A DNA stretch of 40,538 nucleotides, taken from contig JAJQFU010000156.1 in the NCBI GenBank assembly GCA_021200955.1, positions 1-40,538 of the forward strand, in the 5' to 3' direction. How positions within the stretch are numbered: position 1 is the stretch's first letter; each line of letters opens with the position of its first letter. The DNA comes from Clostridiales bacterium. Lineage in GTDB: Bacteria > Bacillota > Clostridia > Lachnospirales > CAG-274. Shown here one piece after another: positions 8,762 to 17,430 of the stretch. The translations under genes and the position numbers were made by a program. The notes beneath the pieces are model-generated. The model searched no databases and was not told the origin of the DNA. It saw only the letters and a program-made list of their open reading frames with translations.

Positions 8762-9451
8762 ATGAAAAGAAAACTGATATTAACTACACTATTTGCCGCT
8801 TTGATGTCGGCAGGCGTTTACGCTGCGGAAGCAAAGCATATGGAGCTTGACTACAGCGAAATAGAAAACAGCGGCGTAATCGTTTACAAAGATATGAATT
8901 ATATGCCTGTGAGAACAGTAGCTGAAGCTATGGGGCTTAGCGTAGAGTGGCAGGGAGAAACCAAAACCGTCATTATTTCAAACGGCGGGCCCCTTTACAT
9001 AACATTTTCAATAGGCACAAACGGCTACACATTTGCCAAAACAGCCCCTGTTGCCTATGAGGGCGAGCCTGTTTTGGAGGGCGGCGTCACCTACATACCC
9101 GTTGACACATTCGAAAGCCTTATGGGATATGACATTGTTGAAACAGAAACGGCTTACAACATAATTACAATATATAATGAAGAGGAACAGCCGGGCGCTT
9201 CTGCCGAAACAGCAGTGGGCGAAGGATTTATAGCTTCTGTTTCCGAAAACGAAATTGTCATAAACGACAGCGAAAGAGGAGAGGTTGTTCTTATTATAAG
9301 CGAAGAAACAGCAATAACCGACGGTGACGGAAACCCCTTAGGCTCAGAAGCACTGACGGAAGGCACAAAAATTACAGTGGAATACGGAGAAGAAATGACA
9401 TTAAGCCTTCCTCCCGAAAACAACCCCGTTTCAATTGTTGTTACTGAATAA
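8762..9451 (+). CDS. Secreted copper amine oxidase N-terminal-like domain protein
   Basis: The start at ATG 8762 is preferred over ATG 8753 because AAAAGGAG ends at 8752, giving 9 nt spacing. A signal peptide is plain (MKRKLILTTLFAALMSAGVYA, cleavage after AYA-like residues near 21). Residues about 25-125 match the stalk-like domain pfam07833: MNYMPVRTVAEAMGLSVEW, then KTVIIS, and again YIPVDTFESLMGYDI. The domain is common in clostridial surface or wall-associated proteins and has no amine oxidase activity by itself. The remaining about 75 residues form a beta-rich tail (IVINDSERGEVVLIISEET) resembling the DUF-type domains that follow it in short family members. It is transcribed alone from its own promoter. 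Exact function is unknown. Confidence 0.75.
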   Translation: MKRKLILTTLFAALMSAGVYAAEAKHMELDYSEIENSGVIVYKDMNYMPVRTVAEAMGLSVEWQGETKTVIISNGGPLYITFSIGTNGYTFAKTAPVAYEGEPVLEGGVTYIPVDTFESLMGYDIVETETAYNIITIYNEEEQPGASAETAVGEGFIASVSENEIVINDSERGEVVLIISEETAITDGDGNPLGSEALTEGTKITVEYGEEMTLSLPPENNPVSIVVTE

Positions 9452-9611
9452 GGCGTCTAAATTCATCCGTCAAAAAATAAGCTTTGATTTTGACTTTGTT
9501 TGTGCAAAACACCTACACAAATTTCGGCGATTGTGCAACATAGCTAAAATTAAATTAAAATTTTGTTAATCTTAGGTCACACGTATTCTTGAAATCTGCT
9601 ATAATAATAAC

Positions 9612-9738
9612 TGTGAAAACTCTTAAACATTTTCACACACAGTTTATGACATCCCCCAATATGTTTAAACTGTAAAACCCCATAAAAATACCTTCTCTTT
9701 ATTGAAAAAAGGCTTCTCCACCCTGAGGAGCCTTTTTT
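9612..9738 (+). ncRNA. Candidate small regulatory RNA with C-rich loop
   Basis: An extended -10 (TGCTATAAT, -10 at 9600-9605, weak GTCACA 18 nt upstream) predicts a start at about 9612. Three stems follow. Stem 1 is TGTGAAAA/TTTTCACA (9612-9619 with 9630-9637). Stem 2 is ACAGTTTA/TAAACTGT (9639-9646 with 9666-9673), continued by ACAT/ATGT and closed by an 8-nt loop CCCCCAAT (9653-9660). Stem 3 is a strong intrinsic terminator. A second unpaired CCCC lies at 9678-9681. No ORF with a ribosome binding site is present. C-rich single strands are how RsaE/RoxS-type Gram-positive sRNAs contact Shine-Dalgarno sequences, which suggests a trans-acting regulator. No known family was recognised. Confidence 0.6.
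9705..9738 (+). terminator. Intrinsic terminator (bidirectional)
   Basis: The GGCTTCTC/GAGGAGCC stem with a 6-nt loop is flanked by six A and six T residues, so it can end transcription on either strand. It ends the candidate sRNA. Confidence 0.85.
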
Positions 9739-9825
9739 CGTTGCTTTTCTTTTCATTAAACACATCTGTCAGCAGCTTACGTATAATTTTTTCAAAAAAT
9801 CTTACAAAAAAATTTCAAAAACATA

Positions 9826-9854
9826 TGGAAATCTTGTTTGAAATGTGATAGAAT
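9826..9854 (+). promoter_or_regulatory. Promoter of pgi
   Basis: TGGAAA (9826-9831), 17 nt, then TGATAGAAT with the -10 at 9849-9854. The remaining sequence of 9452-9926 outside the sRNA and this promoter shows nothing else convincing. Confidence 0.55.
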
Positions 9855-9926
9855 AGTGGAAAGGGTATACTGTGCGTTATGCATATGTGCCAAACAGCAT
9901 TAAAAAATAATACGGAGGTATAAAAA

Positions 9927-11261
9927 ATGTCAATTAAACTCAAATTAGCAGGTGTTAAAAACTTTGTAAGGGACGAAGAGTATGCAAAGATTGAGCCTAT
10001 GGCAAAGCTTGCCGACAGCCTTGTATATTCAAAAGAGGGCGCAGGCAATGACTTTTTGGGCTGGGTAGACCTTCCCGTTAATTATGACAAGGAAGAAGTT
10101 GAAAGAATTAAAGCAGCCGGAAAGAAAATTCAGTCCGACAGCGAGGTTCTTATCGTAATCGGTATCGGCGGTTCTTATTTAGGCGGCAGAGCAGCCCTTG
10201 ACTTCATCAACGGTATGTTCTACAACAGCAAAAAGCACCCCGGTCTTCCCGATGTTTATTTCGTAGGCAACAACATCAGCTCAGAATATCTCACCGACAT
10301 TATCGAAATGATCGACGGAAGAGACTTCTCAATCAACGTAATCTCCAAGTCCGGCACAACAACAGAGCCTGCTATCGCTTTCAGAATTTTCAAGAATCTT
10401 CTTGAGAAAAAGTACGGCAAGGAAGAGGCTGTTAAGAGAATTTACGCTACAACAGACAAGGCAAGAGGAGCCCTCAAAAACTTCTCAGATAAGGAAGGCT
10501 ATCAGACATTCGTTATTCCCGATGACGTAGGCGGACGTTTCTCAGTACTTACACCCGTAGGTCTTGTTCTTATGGCAGCAGCAGGCATCGACATCGACGC
10601 AGTTATGCAGGGTGCAGCAGACGCAGCAGCTAAGTATAAGGGTCTTGACAACGACTGTGCTAAATATGCCATTACAAGAGCGCTTCTTAACAAGAAGGGC
10701 AAGGTTATCGAAATTCTTGCTAACTATGAGCCCTGTCTTACAATGTTCGGCGAATGGTATAAGCAGCTTTTCGCAGAGTCCGAAGGCAAAGATCAGAAGG
10801 GCACATTCCCTGTTTCCGCTAATTTCTCAACAGACCTTCACTCAATCGGTCAGTTCATTCAGGACGGAACAAGAAATATGTTCGAAACAGTTCTTTGGGT
10901 TAAAAACTCCAAGAAGGATCTTGAAATTCTCTTTGATGAAGAAAACATCGACGGTCTTAACTTTGTAGCAGGCAAGACTATGCAGTATGTAAACTCTAAG
11001 GCATACGCAGGCACATATCTTGCTCATATCGACGGCGGCGTTCCCACAATGGTTATCGAAATCGAAGACACAAGCGCTTACAGCTTCGGCGAAATCGTTT
11101 ACTTCTTCGAAAAGGCTCTTGCTATCAGCGGCTATCTCTTAGCTGTTAACCCCTTCGACCAGCCCGGCGTTGAATCTTATAAGAAGAATATGTTTGCCCT
11201 TTTAGGCAAGCCCGGCTATGAAGCTGACAAGGAAGCTCTTGAAGCAAGACTTATCGACTGA
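9927..11261 (+). CDS. pgi: Glucose-6-phosphate isomerase
   Basis: The enzyme interconverts glucose 6-phosphate and fructose 6-phosphate in the cytoplasm. The first signature [19 protein letters not shown] is at about residues 200-218, and the second ([18 protein letters not shown]) is near the C terminus. [12 protein letters not shown] carries the conserved catalytic glutamate region. At 444 residues it has the length of the short Gram-positive form. The ATG follows TACGGAGGTAT at good spacing. It is monocistronic, with its own promoter and two downstream hairpins. Codon choice is restricted and resembles the ribosomal and EF-Tu genes in this window, which suggests high expression. The other glycolytic gene here is pfk at about 31.3-32.4 kb. 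Confidence 0.97.
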   Translation: MSIKLKLAGVKNFVRDEEYAKIEPMAKLADSLVYSKEGAGNDFLGWVDLPVNYDKEEVERIKAAGKKIQSDSEVLIVIGIGGSYLGGRAALDFINGMFYNSKKHPGLPDVYFVGNNISSEYLTDIIEMIDGRDFSINVISKSGTTTEPAIAFRIFKNLLEKKYGKEEAVKRIYATTDKARGALKNFSDKEGYQTFVIPDDVGGRFSVLTPVGLVLMAAAGIDIDAVMQGAADAAAKYKGLDNDCAKYAITRALLNKKGKVIEILANYEPCLTMFGEWYKQLFAESEGKDQKGTFPVSANFSTDLHSIGQFIQDGTRNMFETVLWVKNSKKDLEILFDEENIDGLNFVAGKTMQYVNSKAYAGTYLAHIDGGVPTMVIEIEDTSAYSFGEIVYFFEKALAISGYLLAVNPFDQPGVESYKKNMFALLGKPGYEADKEALEARLID

Positions 11262-11263
11262 TA

Positions 11264-11294
11264 AATTCGAAAAAATGCAAGCATTTTGCGAATT
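11264..11294 (+). other. Hairpin just after pgi
   Basis: AATTCG/CGAATT and AAAATGC/GCATTTT form one long interrupted stem (11264-11294) immediately after the stop. No U-run follows, so it is more likely a 3' stabiliser or processing element than a terminator. Confidence 0.55.
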
Positions 11295-11330
11295 GACTTC
11301 TACTTTTATAATTAATGCTTAATTAAAGAA

Positions 11331-11360
11331 GCCCCTCCTTTATCGGGAGGGACTTTTTTA
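11331..11360 (+). terminator. Intrinsic terminator of pgi
   Basis: CCCTCC (11333-11338) pairs with GGAGGG (11346-11351), followed by ACTTTTTTA. It lies between the convergent pgi and pnp genes. Confidence 0.8.
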
Positions 11361-11376
11361 TATACTTTATTTATTC

Positions 11377-13575
11377 TTAATCTTCTCTTCTGGGAGTTCT
11401 TTTTCTGGGCTTAAACTCTCCTCCGGATCTGCCTGATCTTTCCGGTCTTTCCTTATAGCCCTCGGGCTTAGGAAGGCACGCCTTTCTTGAAAGGTTAATT
11501 CTGCCCTGATCGTCTATTTCCTTAACCATTACGTTTACATAGTCACCCTCTTTGAGAATGTCCTCTGCCTTTTCAACGTATTTATAGTCAAGATCCTTCA
11601 TTCTGATAAGACCTTCCTTATCGGGAGCAATTTCAACGAAAACGCCGAAGCTCATAATCTTTGTTACCTTGCCCTCGAAGAAAGCGCCGGGCTCGGGATC
11701 GGTCACTATAGCCAAAATCATGCTGATAGCCTTGCCGATAGCTTCTGAGCTTGTGGAAGAAACATAAACCTTTCCGTCGTCCTCCGTGTCGATTTTGTCA
11801 ACGCCCGATTCCTCGATAATACGGTTGATTGTCTTGCCCTTTGAGCCTACAACCTCGCCTATTCTTGAGGGGTCGATCTGAACAAATTCAATCTTGGGAG
11901 AATATTCCGAAATATGGTCTCTGACCTCAGGTATAGCCTTAAGCATAACCTCGTCAAGAATATAAAGTCTTGCTTCGTGACATCTCTTTAATGCACCCAT
12001 AATAATTTCGGGTGTAAGACCGTGGATTTTAATATCCATCTGGATTGCCGTAATACCCTTGTGAGTACCGGCAACCTTAAAGTCCATATCGCCGAAGAAG
12101 TCCTCAAGACCCTGAATATCTGTTAAAAGAACAAAGTCGTCGTCTGTTTCACCGGTAACAAGACCGCAGCTAATACCTGCAACGGGAGCCTTAATAGGTA
12201 CACCGGCAGCCATAAGCGAAAGAGTTGAACCGCAGACTGAACCCTGTGATGTAGAGCCGTTTGAGCTTACAACCTCGGAAACAAGTCTTATTGCATAGGG
12301 GAATTCCTCTTCGGAAGGAATTACGGGAAGGAGCGCTCTTTCCGCAAGTGCGCCGTGACCGATTTCACGTCTGCCGGGACTTCTTGAAGGACGTGTTTCG
12401 CCGACTGAATAGCTGGGGAAGTTATAGTGGTGCATATATCTCTTGCTTGTTTCGTCCTCGTCAAGACCGTCAATTCTCTGACCGTCGCCCACTGTGCCTA
12501 AGGTAGTTATTGTAAGAACCTGTGTCTGACCTCTCTTGAAAAGACCTGAGCCGTGAACTCTGGGAACAACATCAACCTCGGCTGAAAGAGGACGAATTTC
12601 GTCAAGCTTTCTGCCGTCGGGACGCTTATGATCCCTAAGAATCATTCTTCTGACAGTTTCCTTTTCAAATTTATAAATTGCTTCGTCAATGTCAGCGCAG
12701 TATTTAGCCTCGTCATCACCGCAGAAGTCTGCTTTAAGTGCCTCCACTGTTTCGGCTGTTATGGCTGAAATCTGCTCGTCTCTGTCCTGCTTAAGCTCTG
12801 CAAAAACGGCTGTTTCCATTCTTTCGTCTGTAATAAAGCTCTTGATTGCTTCATAAAGACTGCTGTCAACAACGTGTTCTTCATATGAGTGCTTGGGCTT
12901 TCCTATTTTATCCTGAAGATCCTTTATAAATGAAGCAATTTTAACGTTCTCCTTGTGACCGAACATAATAGCTTCATACATTTCTTCGTCTGAAATTTCC
13001 TGTGCACCTGCTTCAATCATCATAACCCTGTCGGTTGTTGAAGCAACTGTCAGGGTAAGTCTTGACTTGGCTCTCTGCTCTCTGTTGGGGTTAATGATAT
13101 ATTCTCCGTCAACCATACCTACGTTTACTGCGCCTGTAGGGCCTTGGAAGGGTATATCCGAAATAGAAAGAGCGACCGAAGCACCTACCATAGCACAAAC
13201 CTCGGGGCTGTTTTCCTGATCTACGGAAAGAACTGTTGCGTTAATGCAGACATCGTTTCTGTAGTCCTTGGGGAAAAGAGGTCTGATAGGTCTGTCGATA
13301 ACTCTTGATGTTAAAATAGCGTGTTCGGAAGGTCTGCCTTCTCTTTTGTTGAAGCCTCCGGGGATTTTCCCTGCGGCATACATTTTTTCTTCATAATCGA
13401 TGCTTAAGGGGAAGAAGTCAATTCCTTCTCTGGGCTTTTCTGAAGCGGTCGCCGTAACAAGAACGGTTGTGTCGCCGTATCTTACGATAACAGCGCCTCC
13501 CGCAAGCTCCGCAACTCTGCCTATTTCAAAGGACATATCTCTTCCGCCTATTTCAAGTGAATAAGTCTGAAACAT
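11377..13575 (-). CDS. pnp: Polyribonucleotide nucleotidyltransferase (PNPase)
   Basis: PNPase degrades RNA 3' to 5' using phosphate and can add tails in reverse. The order is RNase PH domain 1 (to about 140), a helical linker, RNase PH domain 2 (about 320-540; GSGLFKRGQTQVL, ETRPSRSPGRREIGHGALAE, and DIQGLEDFFGDMDFK with the metal-binding aspartates), a KH domain (about 555-615, with GSKGKTI as GxxG) and an S1 domain (about 625-690). The C-terminal tail is rich in Arg, Lys and Gly (SGRSGGEFKPRKRTPRR), which may help bind RNA. The 732-residue length is normal. The ATG lies after AAAGGAG. It follows rpsO on the same strand, the classic order, separated by a terminator-like hairpin that may be attenuating or processed. 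Confidence 0.97.
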   Translation of the reverse strand: MFQTYSLEIGGRDMSFEIGRVAELAGGAVIVRYGDTTVLVTATASEKPREGIDFFPLSIDYEEKMYAAGKIPGGFNKREGRPSEHAILTSRVIDRPIRPLFPKDYRNDVCINATVLSVDQENSPEVCAMVGASVALSISDIPFQGPTGAVNVGMVDGEYIINPNREQRAKSRLTLTVASTTDRVMMIEAGAQEISDEEMYEAIMFGHKENVKIASFIKDLQDKIGKPKHSYEEHVVDSSLYEAIKSFITDERMETAVFAELKQDRDEQISAITAETVEALKADFCGDDEAKYCADIDEAIYKFEKETVRRMILRDHKRPDGRKLDEIRPLSAEVDVVPRVHGSGLFKRGQTQVLTITTLGTVGDGQRIDGLDEDETSKRYMHHYNFPSYSVGETRPSRSPGRREIGHGALAERALLPVIPSEEEFPYAIRLVSEVVSSNGSTSQGSVCGSTLSLMAAGVPIKAPVAGISCGLVTGETDDDFVLLTDIQGLEDFFGDMDFKVAGTHKGITAIQMDIKIHGLTPEIIMGALKRCHEARLYILDEVMLKAIPEVRDHISEYSPKIEFVQIDPSRIGEVVGSKGKTINRIIEESGVDKIDTEDDGKVYVSSTSSEAIGKAISMILAIVTDPEPGAFFEGKVTKIMSFGVFVEIAPDKEGLIRMKDLDYKYVEKAEDILKEGDYVNVMVKEIDDQGRINLSRKACLPKPEGYKERPERSGRSGGEFKPRKRTPRRED

Positions 13576-13724
13576 AAAAATCTCCTTTCAAGTTTAAGCA
13601 GATTTGTCTTTGATATATTTACTCGTTTCAAAAAGCCGTTATATTATAAAAACGAACTTTCTCAAACGAATAAATAGACTTTTTTATCTCCGCATAAAAA
13701 AGCTCAAAGCACAAAGTCTGCTTA

Positions 13725-13761
13725 AAAATAACGGGGCAAAGCCAACCGACCCTGCCCCGTT
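13725..13761 (-). terminator. Hairpin between rpsO and pnp
   Basis: On the minus strand AACGGGGCA pairs with TGCCCCGTT over 9 bp, followed by ATTTTTAAG. It could end part of the rpsO transcript or act as an RNase III-type processing site before pnp, as known for rpsO-pnp elsewhere. Confidence 0.7.
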
Positions 13762-13778
13762 TTAATGTTAAACAGTTA

Positions 13779-14036
13779 TTATTTTCTCAAGCCAAGCTCG
13801 GCAATAAGGTTACGATATTTAACAATGTCTTTTCTCTTAATGTAGTTAAGAAGGCCTTTTCTCTGACCAACCATTTTAAGAAGACCTCTTCTTGAGTGGT
13901 GATCCTTCTTATGAACCTTAAGATGTTCTGTTAAGTGGTTAATTCTTGCTGTTAAAAGAGCAACCTGAACCTCAGGCGAACCTGTGTCTGCTTCGTTTCT
14001 GCCGAATTTAGCGGCAATAGCTTTTTTGTCAATCAT
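13779..14036 (-). CDS. rpsO: 30S ribosomal protein S15
   Basis: S15 binds the central domain of 16S rRNA early in 30S assembly. The sequence is diagnostic: [59 protein letters not shown] and the end LIAELGLRK. It has 85 residues, slightly shorter than the usual 88-89, the difference being at the N terminus before KFGRN. The ATG follows CAGGAGGA. It is transcribed from a near-perfect promoter at 14142-14170 through a GC-richer, structured leader, and precedes pnp. Confidence 0.97.
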   Translation of the reverse strand: MIDKKAIAAKFGRNEADTGSPEVQVALLTARINHLTEHLKVHKKDHHSRRGLLKMVGQRKGLLNYIKRKDIVKYRNLIAELGLRK

Positions 14037-14049
14037 TTTAAATTCCTCC

Positions 14050-14125
14050 TGAAAATTAATTAATCCCCCGATACTGCGAGACGGCCGGAGATTCCAACCC
14101 CATAGTACGGGATAAACCTGTCAAC
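14050..14125 (-). promoter_or_regulatory. Structured rpsO leader, possible S15 autoregulatory site
   Basis: The transcript can form an outer stem between TCCCGTACT and AGTATCGGGGGA (one bulge), enclosing a GC-rich middle with GGGG/CTCC pairing. S15 is known to repress its own mRNA in several bacteria by binding a junction in the leader. The fit here is by position and foldability only. Confidence 0.45.
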
Positions 14126-14141
14126 AACAGTCAACTTGATT

Positions 14142-14170
14142 ATTATATCACGCCTTTTTCCCGATTTCAA
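14142..14170 (-). promoter_or_regulatory. Sigma-A promoter of rpsO-pnp
   Basis: On the minus strand TTGAAA (14165-14170), a 17-nt spacer, then TGATATAAT with the -10 at 14142-14147. The leader is about 100 nt. Confidence 0.8.
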
Positions 14171-14202
14171 GCCCTAAATCTTAAAATCTGAAAATATTTT
14201 AA

Positions 14203-14231
14203 TTTACAAACAAATAAAAATATGTCATAAT
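14203..14231 (+). promoter_or_regulatory. Promoter of the McrBC module
   Basis: TTTACA (14203-14208), 17 nt, TGTCATAAT with the -10 at 14226-14231. It is divergent from the rpsO promoter within a 270-nt gap. Confidence 0.6.
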
Positions 14232-14306
14232 AAAATCAATGTGTGATTTTCGAAACGAAAGCTTGAACCGATAAATTAAAAATCAAAATAATACGGAGGT
14301 ATTGAT

Positions 14307-15950
14307 ATGGCGGAAAATGAGAATAAGGAGAAATTTTTCCTTATCGTAACTTTGAAAAAAAGCGGAAAAGCAACAGACCCGACTGAGGTAATTTGGGACA
14401 ATAAAGGGGAATTAAAATATGATTTTTATGAATTAATGAAAGATCTGTCGGAGGGCAAACCGTTAGACAGTGACGATAAAAAGAAGTTCCTTGTTTATCT
14501 TAAAATCAGAACAACGGGCTGTTGGATGAATGTCGCCAATATCTTTAAAAAAGCCGTAGAAAATAAAGAAAAAGACTGCTATATTATGGCGAGATCCAAA
14601 AATAAAGTTTCAGCGGTATATAAGGTCGGAAATACGATTGAAGCCGACAAAATATTAAATATGGATGAAGAAGGCAAAAAAGATCTTCTAAACAGCTATA
14701 AAAAAATCGGCAATGAAGATGTAACTATTGATTTAAAAAATATAAGTCTTGCGGAAAAAGCGAATGCGGATCAAAAAAGAGTGAGATTTGAAGTCAGCGA
14801 CTGCGGCGATATTAATTTCATAAAAAAATGCTGTACTTCTGAATATAATACCGATGCAATCAGAAGCTATGGTTTTCCTGTTTTCAAAACCGAATGGGAC
14901 TTAGAAAGCAAATGCTTAGATACTGCGAAAGCAGCCGAAATAAACATAACGGATTTAATTTTAAGAGGCACAAAGCAGATTGTTTTGACAGGGGCGCCCG
15001 GTACGGGCAAAACCTATTTGGCAAATAAAATTGCCGAAAAATTAGCCCGGGGAATAACCCTTGAACAATTGCAGGAAGGTTCTTTTAATGATAAAGAAGC
15101 CTATTCAAGTGATCAAATAAAGCTTGTTCAGTTTCATTCAAGCTATGACTACAGCGATTTTGTAGAGGGCTTAAAACCCGCAGCCGCACCGGGCGGCGGA
15201 GTTGGCTTTGAGGTTAAGGACGGAACATTCAGAGCCTTCTGCAAAAGGGCGGCTTTAAACCTCGAAAAAAGATACATCTTTATAATCGATGAAATAAACA
15301 GAGCGGATTTATCAAAGGTTTTCGGTGAACTTATTTACGGCTTGGAATACAGAGACAAGCCCTTTACTACACAATATTCGCAGTGGAGAAAAGAAAAAAC
15401 ATCAGCCGACCCCAATTCTCCGGAGCTTAAAGAGGAAATTAAAGCCTTCGGCACAGACGGCGAATTTAAAATTCCCCAAAATGTTTATATTATAGGCACT
15501 ATGAACGATATCGACCGTTCCGTTGAAACCTTTGACTTTGCCTTAAGAAGAAGGTTTATGTGGCGTGAAATCAAAGCCACAGAGGGCTATAACAACTCCG
15601 TCATAAGAGCTGTGGTTAATAACAAAGATTTATGTAAAAAGCTGTGTGAATTTTCAAAAAAAGTAAATGAAAATCTTAAAGAAATAGGTAAGAAATATAA
15701 CATTGAAATTACAGAAGGTCACAAAATAGGTCCTGCTTATTTTGACCCCTATTATATTTATAAAGACGCAAAGGAAAATAAAGATAACGGTGAAGCTTTG
15801 GAAATTATTTCGGAAACAATAGAAAGGGATATTTGGGATTTGAGAATTGAGCCTATTATAAAGGAGTATGCAAGGGGCTACAGCAATGCCGAAGAGTTTG
15901 CCGAAGAGCTGAGAAAAGCGGTGTTTGAAAAAAATGGGAAACAAAAATAA
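14307..15950 (+). CDS. mcrB: McrB-like AAA+ GTPase of a type IV restriction system
   Basis: The C-terminal AAA+ motor is clear. Walker A is GAPGTGKT (about residues 229-236), Walker B lies in YIFIIDEINRADLSKVFGEL (about 323-342), and the McrB marker MNDIDRSVETFDFALRRRF follows near 399. In McrBC this motor hydrolyses GTP, translocates DNA and activates the McrC nuclease on modified DNA. The N-terminal about 210 residues do not look like the E. coli McrB 5-methylcytosine domain and I do not recognise them; they probably set target specificity. The ATG follows TACGGAGGTAT. The 3' end overlaps the next gene, the McrC nuclease. The pair sits between housekeeping genes, as expected of a small defence insertion. 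Confidence 0.88.
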   Translation: MAENENKEKFFLIVTLKKSGKATDPTEVIWDNKGELKYDFYELMKDLSEGKPLDSDDKKKFLVYLKIRTTGCWMNVANIFKKAVENKEKDCYIMARSKNKVSAVYKVGNTIEADKILNMDEEGKKDLLNSYKKIGNEDVTIDLKNISLAEKANADQKRVRFEVSDCGDINFIKKCCTSEYNTDAIRSYGFPVFKTEWDLESKCLDTAKAAEINITDLILRGTKQIVLTGAPGTGKTYLANKIAEKLARGITLEQLQEGSFNDKEAYSSDQIKLVQFHSSYDYSDFVEGLKPAAAPGGGVGFEVKDGTFRAFCKRAALNLEKRYIFIIDEINRADLSKVFGELIYGLEYRDKPFTTQYSQWRKEKTSADPNSPELKEEIKAFGTDGEFKIPQNVYIIGTMNDIDRSVETFDFALRRRFMWREIKATEGYNNSVIRAVVNNKDLCKKLCEFSKKVNENLKEIGKKYNIEITEGHKIGPAYFDPYYIYKDAKENKDNGEALEIISETIERDIWDLRIEPIIKEYARGYSNAEEFAEELRKAVFEKNGKQK

Positions 15951-17325
15951 GCTTATAAAAATTACGGCAAGGGATTTTACCGAATATAAACAGGAAGATA
16001 ATGTTTTCGGCAAAAAAAACTGGGACTTTTATGTGAATTTGTTTAGGGCGGTAAACAAAAAAATCCTTTCCCAAAAGAATTTGGTTTACTGCACTTCTCC
16101 GAAGTATAAAGAGGAAAGCCTTTCTGAGCTTTTTGAGATTACGCCCCATAGTATTTTTGTAAAGGGCTATGTGGGAAGAGTTTATGTTTCCGATATTAAA
16201 ATCAAGAATACTGTCTATGACGCCGAAATCACAATAAAATCAAGACTTGATTATGATGATAAAAAATATTTTCTCATTACGCTTTTAAGTCATGGAAGGC
16301 TTAACAATGCCTTCGGCGACAGCGAAATCATCGGAAAAAATGACAAAAGCTTTAAGCTTCTCATTATGTTTATGTATATAAACGCCTTGGAGGAAGCCCT
16401 CAGAAGCGGATTTTATAAGGAATATGTAAGATATAAAAGAAATGACCTGAATGTAAGAGGACGCATAGACGTTTCAAGGCATATTAAGGAAAACAGCTTC
16501 AGCCCGGACAGAATAGCCTATGAATACGGCGAACAGACCTATGACAACCCAATAAACCGCCTTATACTTGCGGCGGCTGACGTACTGAAAAAATATAATC
16601 TCAGCGGTTTTCTGCCTGTTAATCTTAAAAATGCTCTTTCGGAGCTGAAGCGGCAGTCCTTCGGCTACAGCTTTATGTCTGCGGCTGAAATAGGCAAGGC
16701 GGCTTCAAAACCTGTTGCAAAGTCATTTTACATAAAATATGAAGAGCTGAGGAAGGTCTGCCTTAAGGTTTTAAGAGATGAAGGGGTTAATATATTCGAA
16801 AGGGACCGAAGCAAAACAAAGGGTCTGCTTATGTATGTTCCCGAACTGTGGGAAAATCTGGTTTTGTATTATTTCGATAAAAATTTAAAGGGCTTTAAAA
16901 CGGAGTCTCAGGAGAGCTTCGATATTATGCTTAAAGAGGGAAAGCCTTGGGGCTTGGCGCCCAACAGCTCAAGACCGGATATGATAATTAAAAAGGACGG
17001 CAAAACAGCGGCGGTAATAGACGCTAAATATAAGCCGGGATGGATGGCAAAAAGCGAAGCCGCAGCGGGAAAAAGACGCTTGGATATTAATCAGGTTAAA
17101 GCCTATATGTATGACCTGAACTGCAAAAAAGGCGGCATAATTTATCCCACAGAAGAGGAAAGCCGCTTTCACAAATACAGCTCATCTGAATTTAACTCAG
17201 ATGATTTCTGCGTAATTGCCGTAAACATACCCAAAGCTAAAAATGCAGACGATAATTATTCACAGTGGCGGAAGGAGCTGGATAATTCTTTCGGAATTCT
17301 TTCGGAGTTGGAAAAATTTCTTTAA
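15934..17325 (+). CDS. mcrC: McrC-like PD-(D/E)xK nuclease subunit
   Basis: The protein has the McrC layout: an N-terminal beta region that contacts McrB, a middle segment with NVRGRIDVSRHIKEN (the common RGR-D motif) and a C-terminal nuclease core. Catalytic residues read D349 in SSRPDMIIKK and D363-A-K365 in AVIDAKYKP, numbered from the ATG at 15934. The start could instead be TTG 15925; ATG is preferred although neither has a strong binding site, and coupling to mcrB by overlap is likely. It would cut DNA only when driven by the McrB ring. Near the C terminus the heptapeptide YSQWRKE (Y442) also occurs in the McrB partner (Y357). Confidence 0.85.
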   Translation: MGNKNKLIKITARDFTEYKQEDNVFGKKNWDFYVNLFRAVNKKILSQKNLVYCTSPKYKEESLSELFEITPHSIFVKGYVGRVYVSDIKIKNTVYDAEITIKSRLDYDDKKYFLITLLSHGRLNNAFGDSEIIGKNDKSFKLLIMFMYINALEEALRSGFYKEYVRYKRNDLNVRGRIDVSRHIKENSFSPDRIAYEYGEQTYDNPINRLILAAADVLKKYNLSGFLPVNLKNALSELKRQSFGYSFMSAAEIGKAASKPVAKSFYIKYEELRKVCLKVLRDEGVNIFERDRSKTKGLLMYVPELWENLVLYYFDKNLKGFKTESQESFDIMLKEGKPWGLAPNSSRPDMIIKKDGKTAAVIDAKYKPGWMAKSEAAAGKRRLDINQVKAYMYDLNCKKGGIIYPTEEESRFHKYSSSEFNSDDFCVIAVNIPKAKNADDNYSQWRKELDNSFGILSELEKFL

Positions 17326-17349
17326 TAATTATAGTTTAATTTTTCTGAT

Positions 17350-17382
17350 GGACAACAAACTGTCCAACTGAAATGTTATAAT
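17350..17382 (+). promoter_or_regulatory. Promoter with palindromic operator-like site
   Basis: An extended -10, TGTTATAAT (-10 at 17377-17382), is preceded by the inverted repeat GGACA-6 nt-TGTCC (17350-17365). Its centre falls on the -35 position, so a bound repressor would block polymerase. It serves the 162-residue gene downstream. Confidence 0.55.
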
Positions 17383-17430
17383 ATAGTCGTAGGGTAAAGA
17401 AATATATATGCTTTTGGAGGTCGGAATAAA

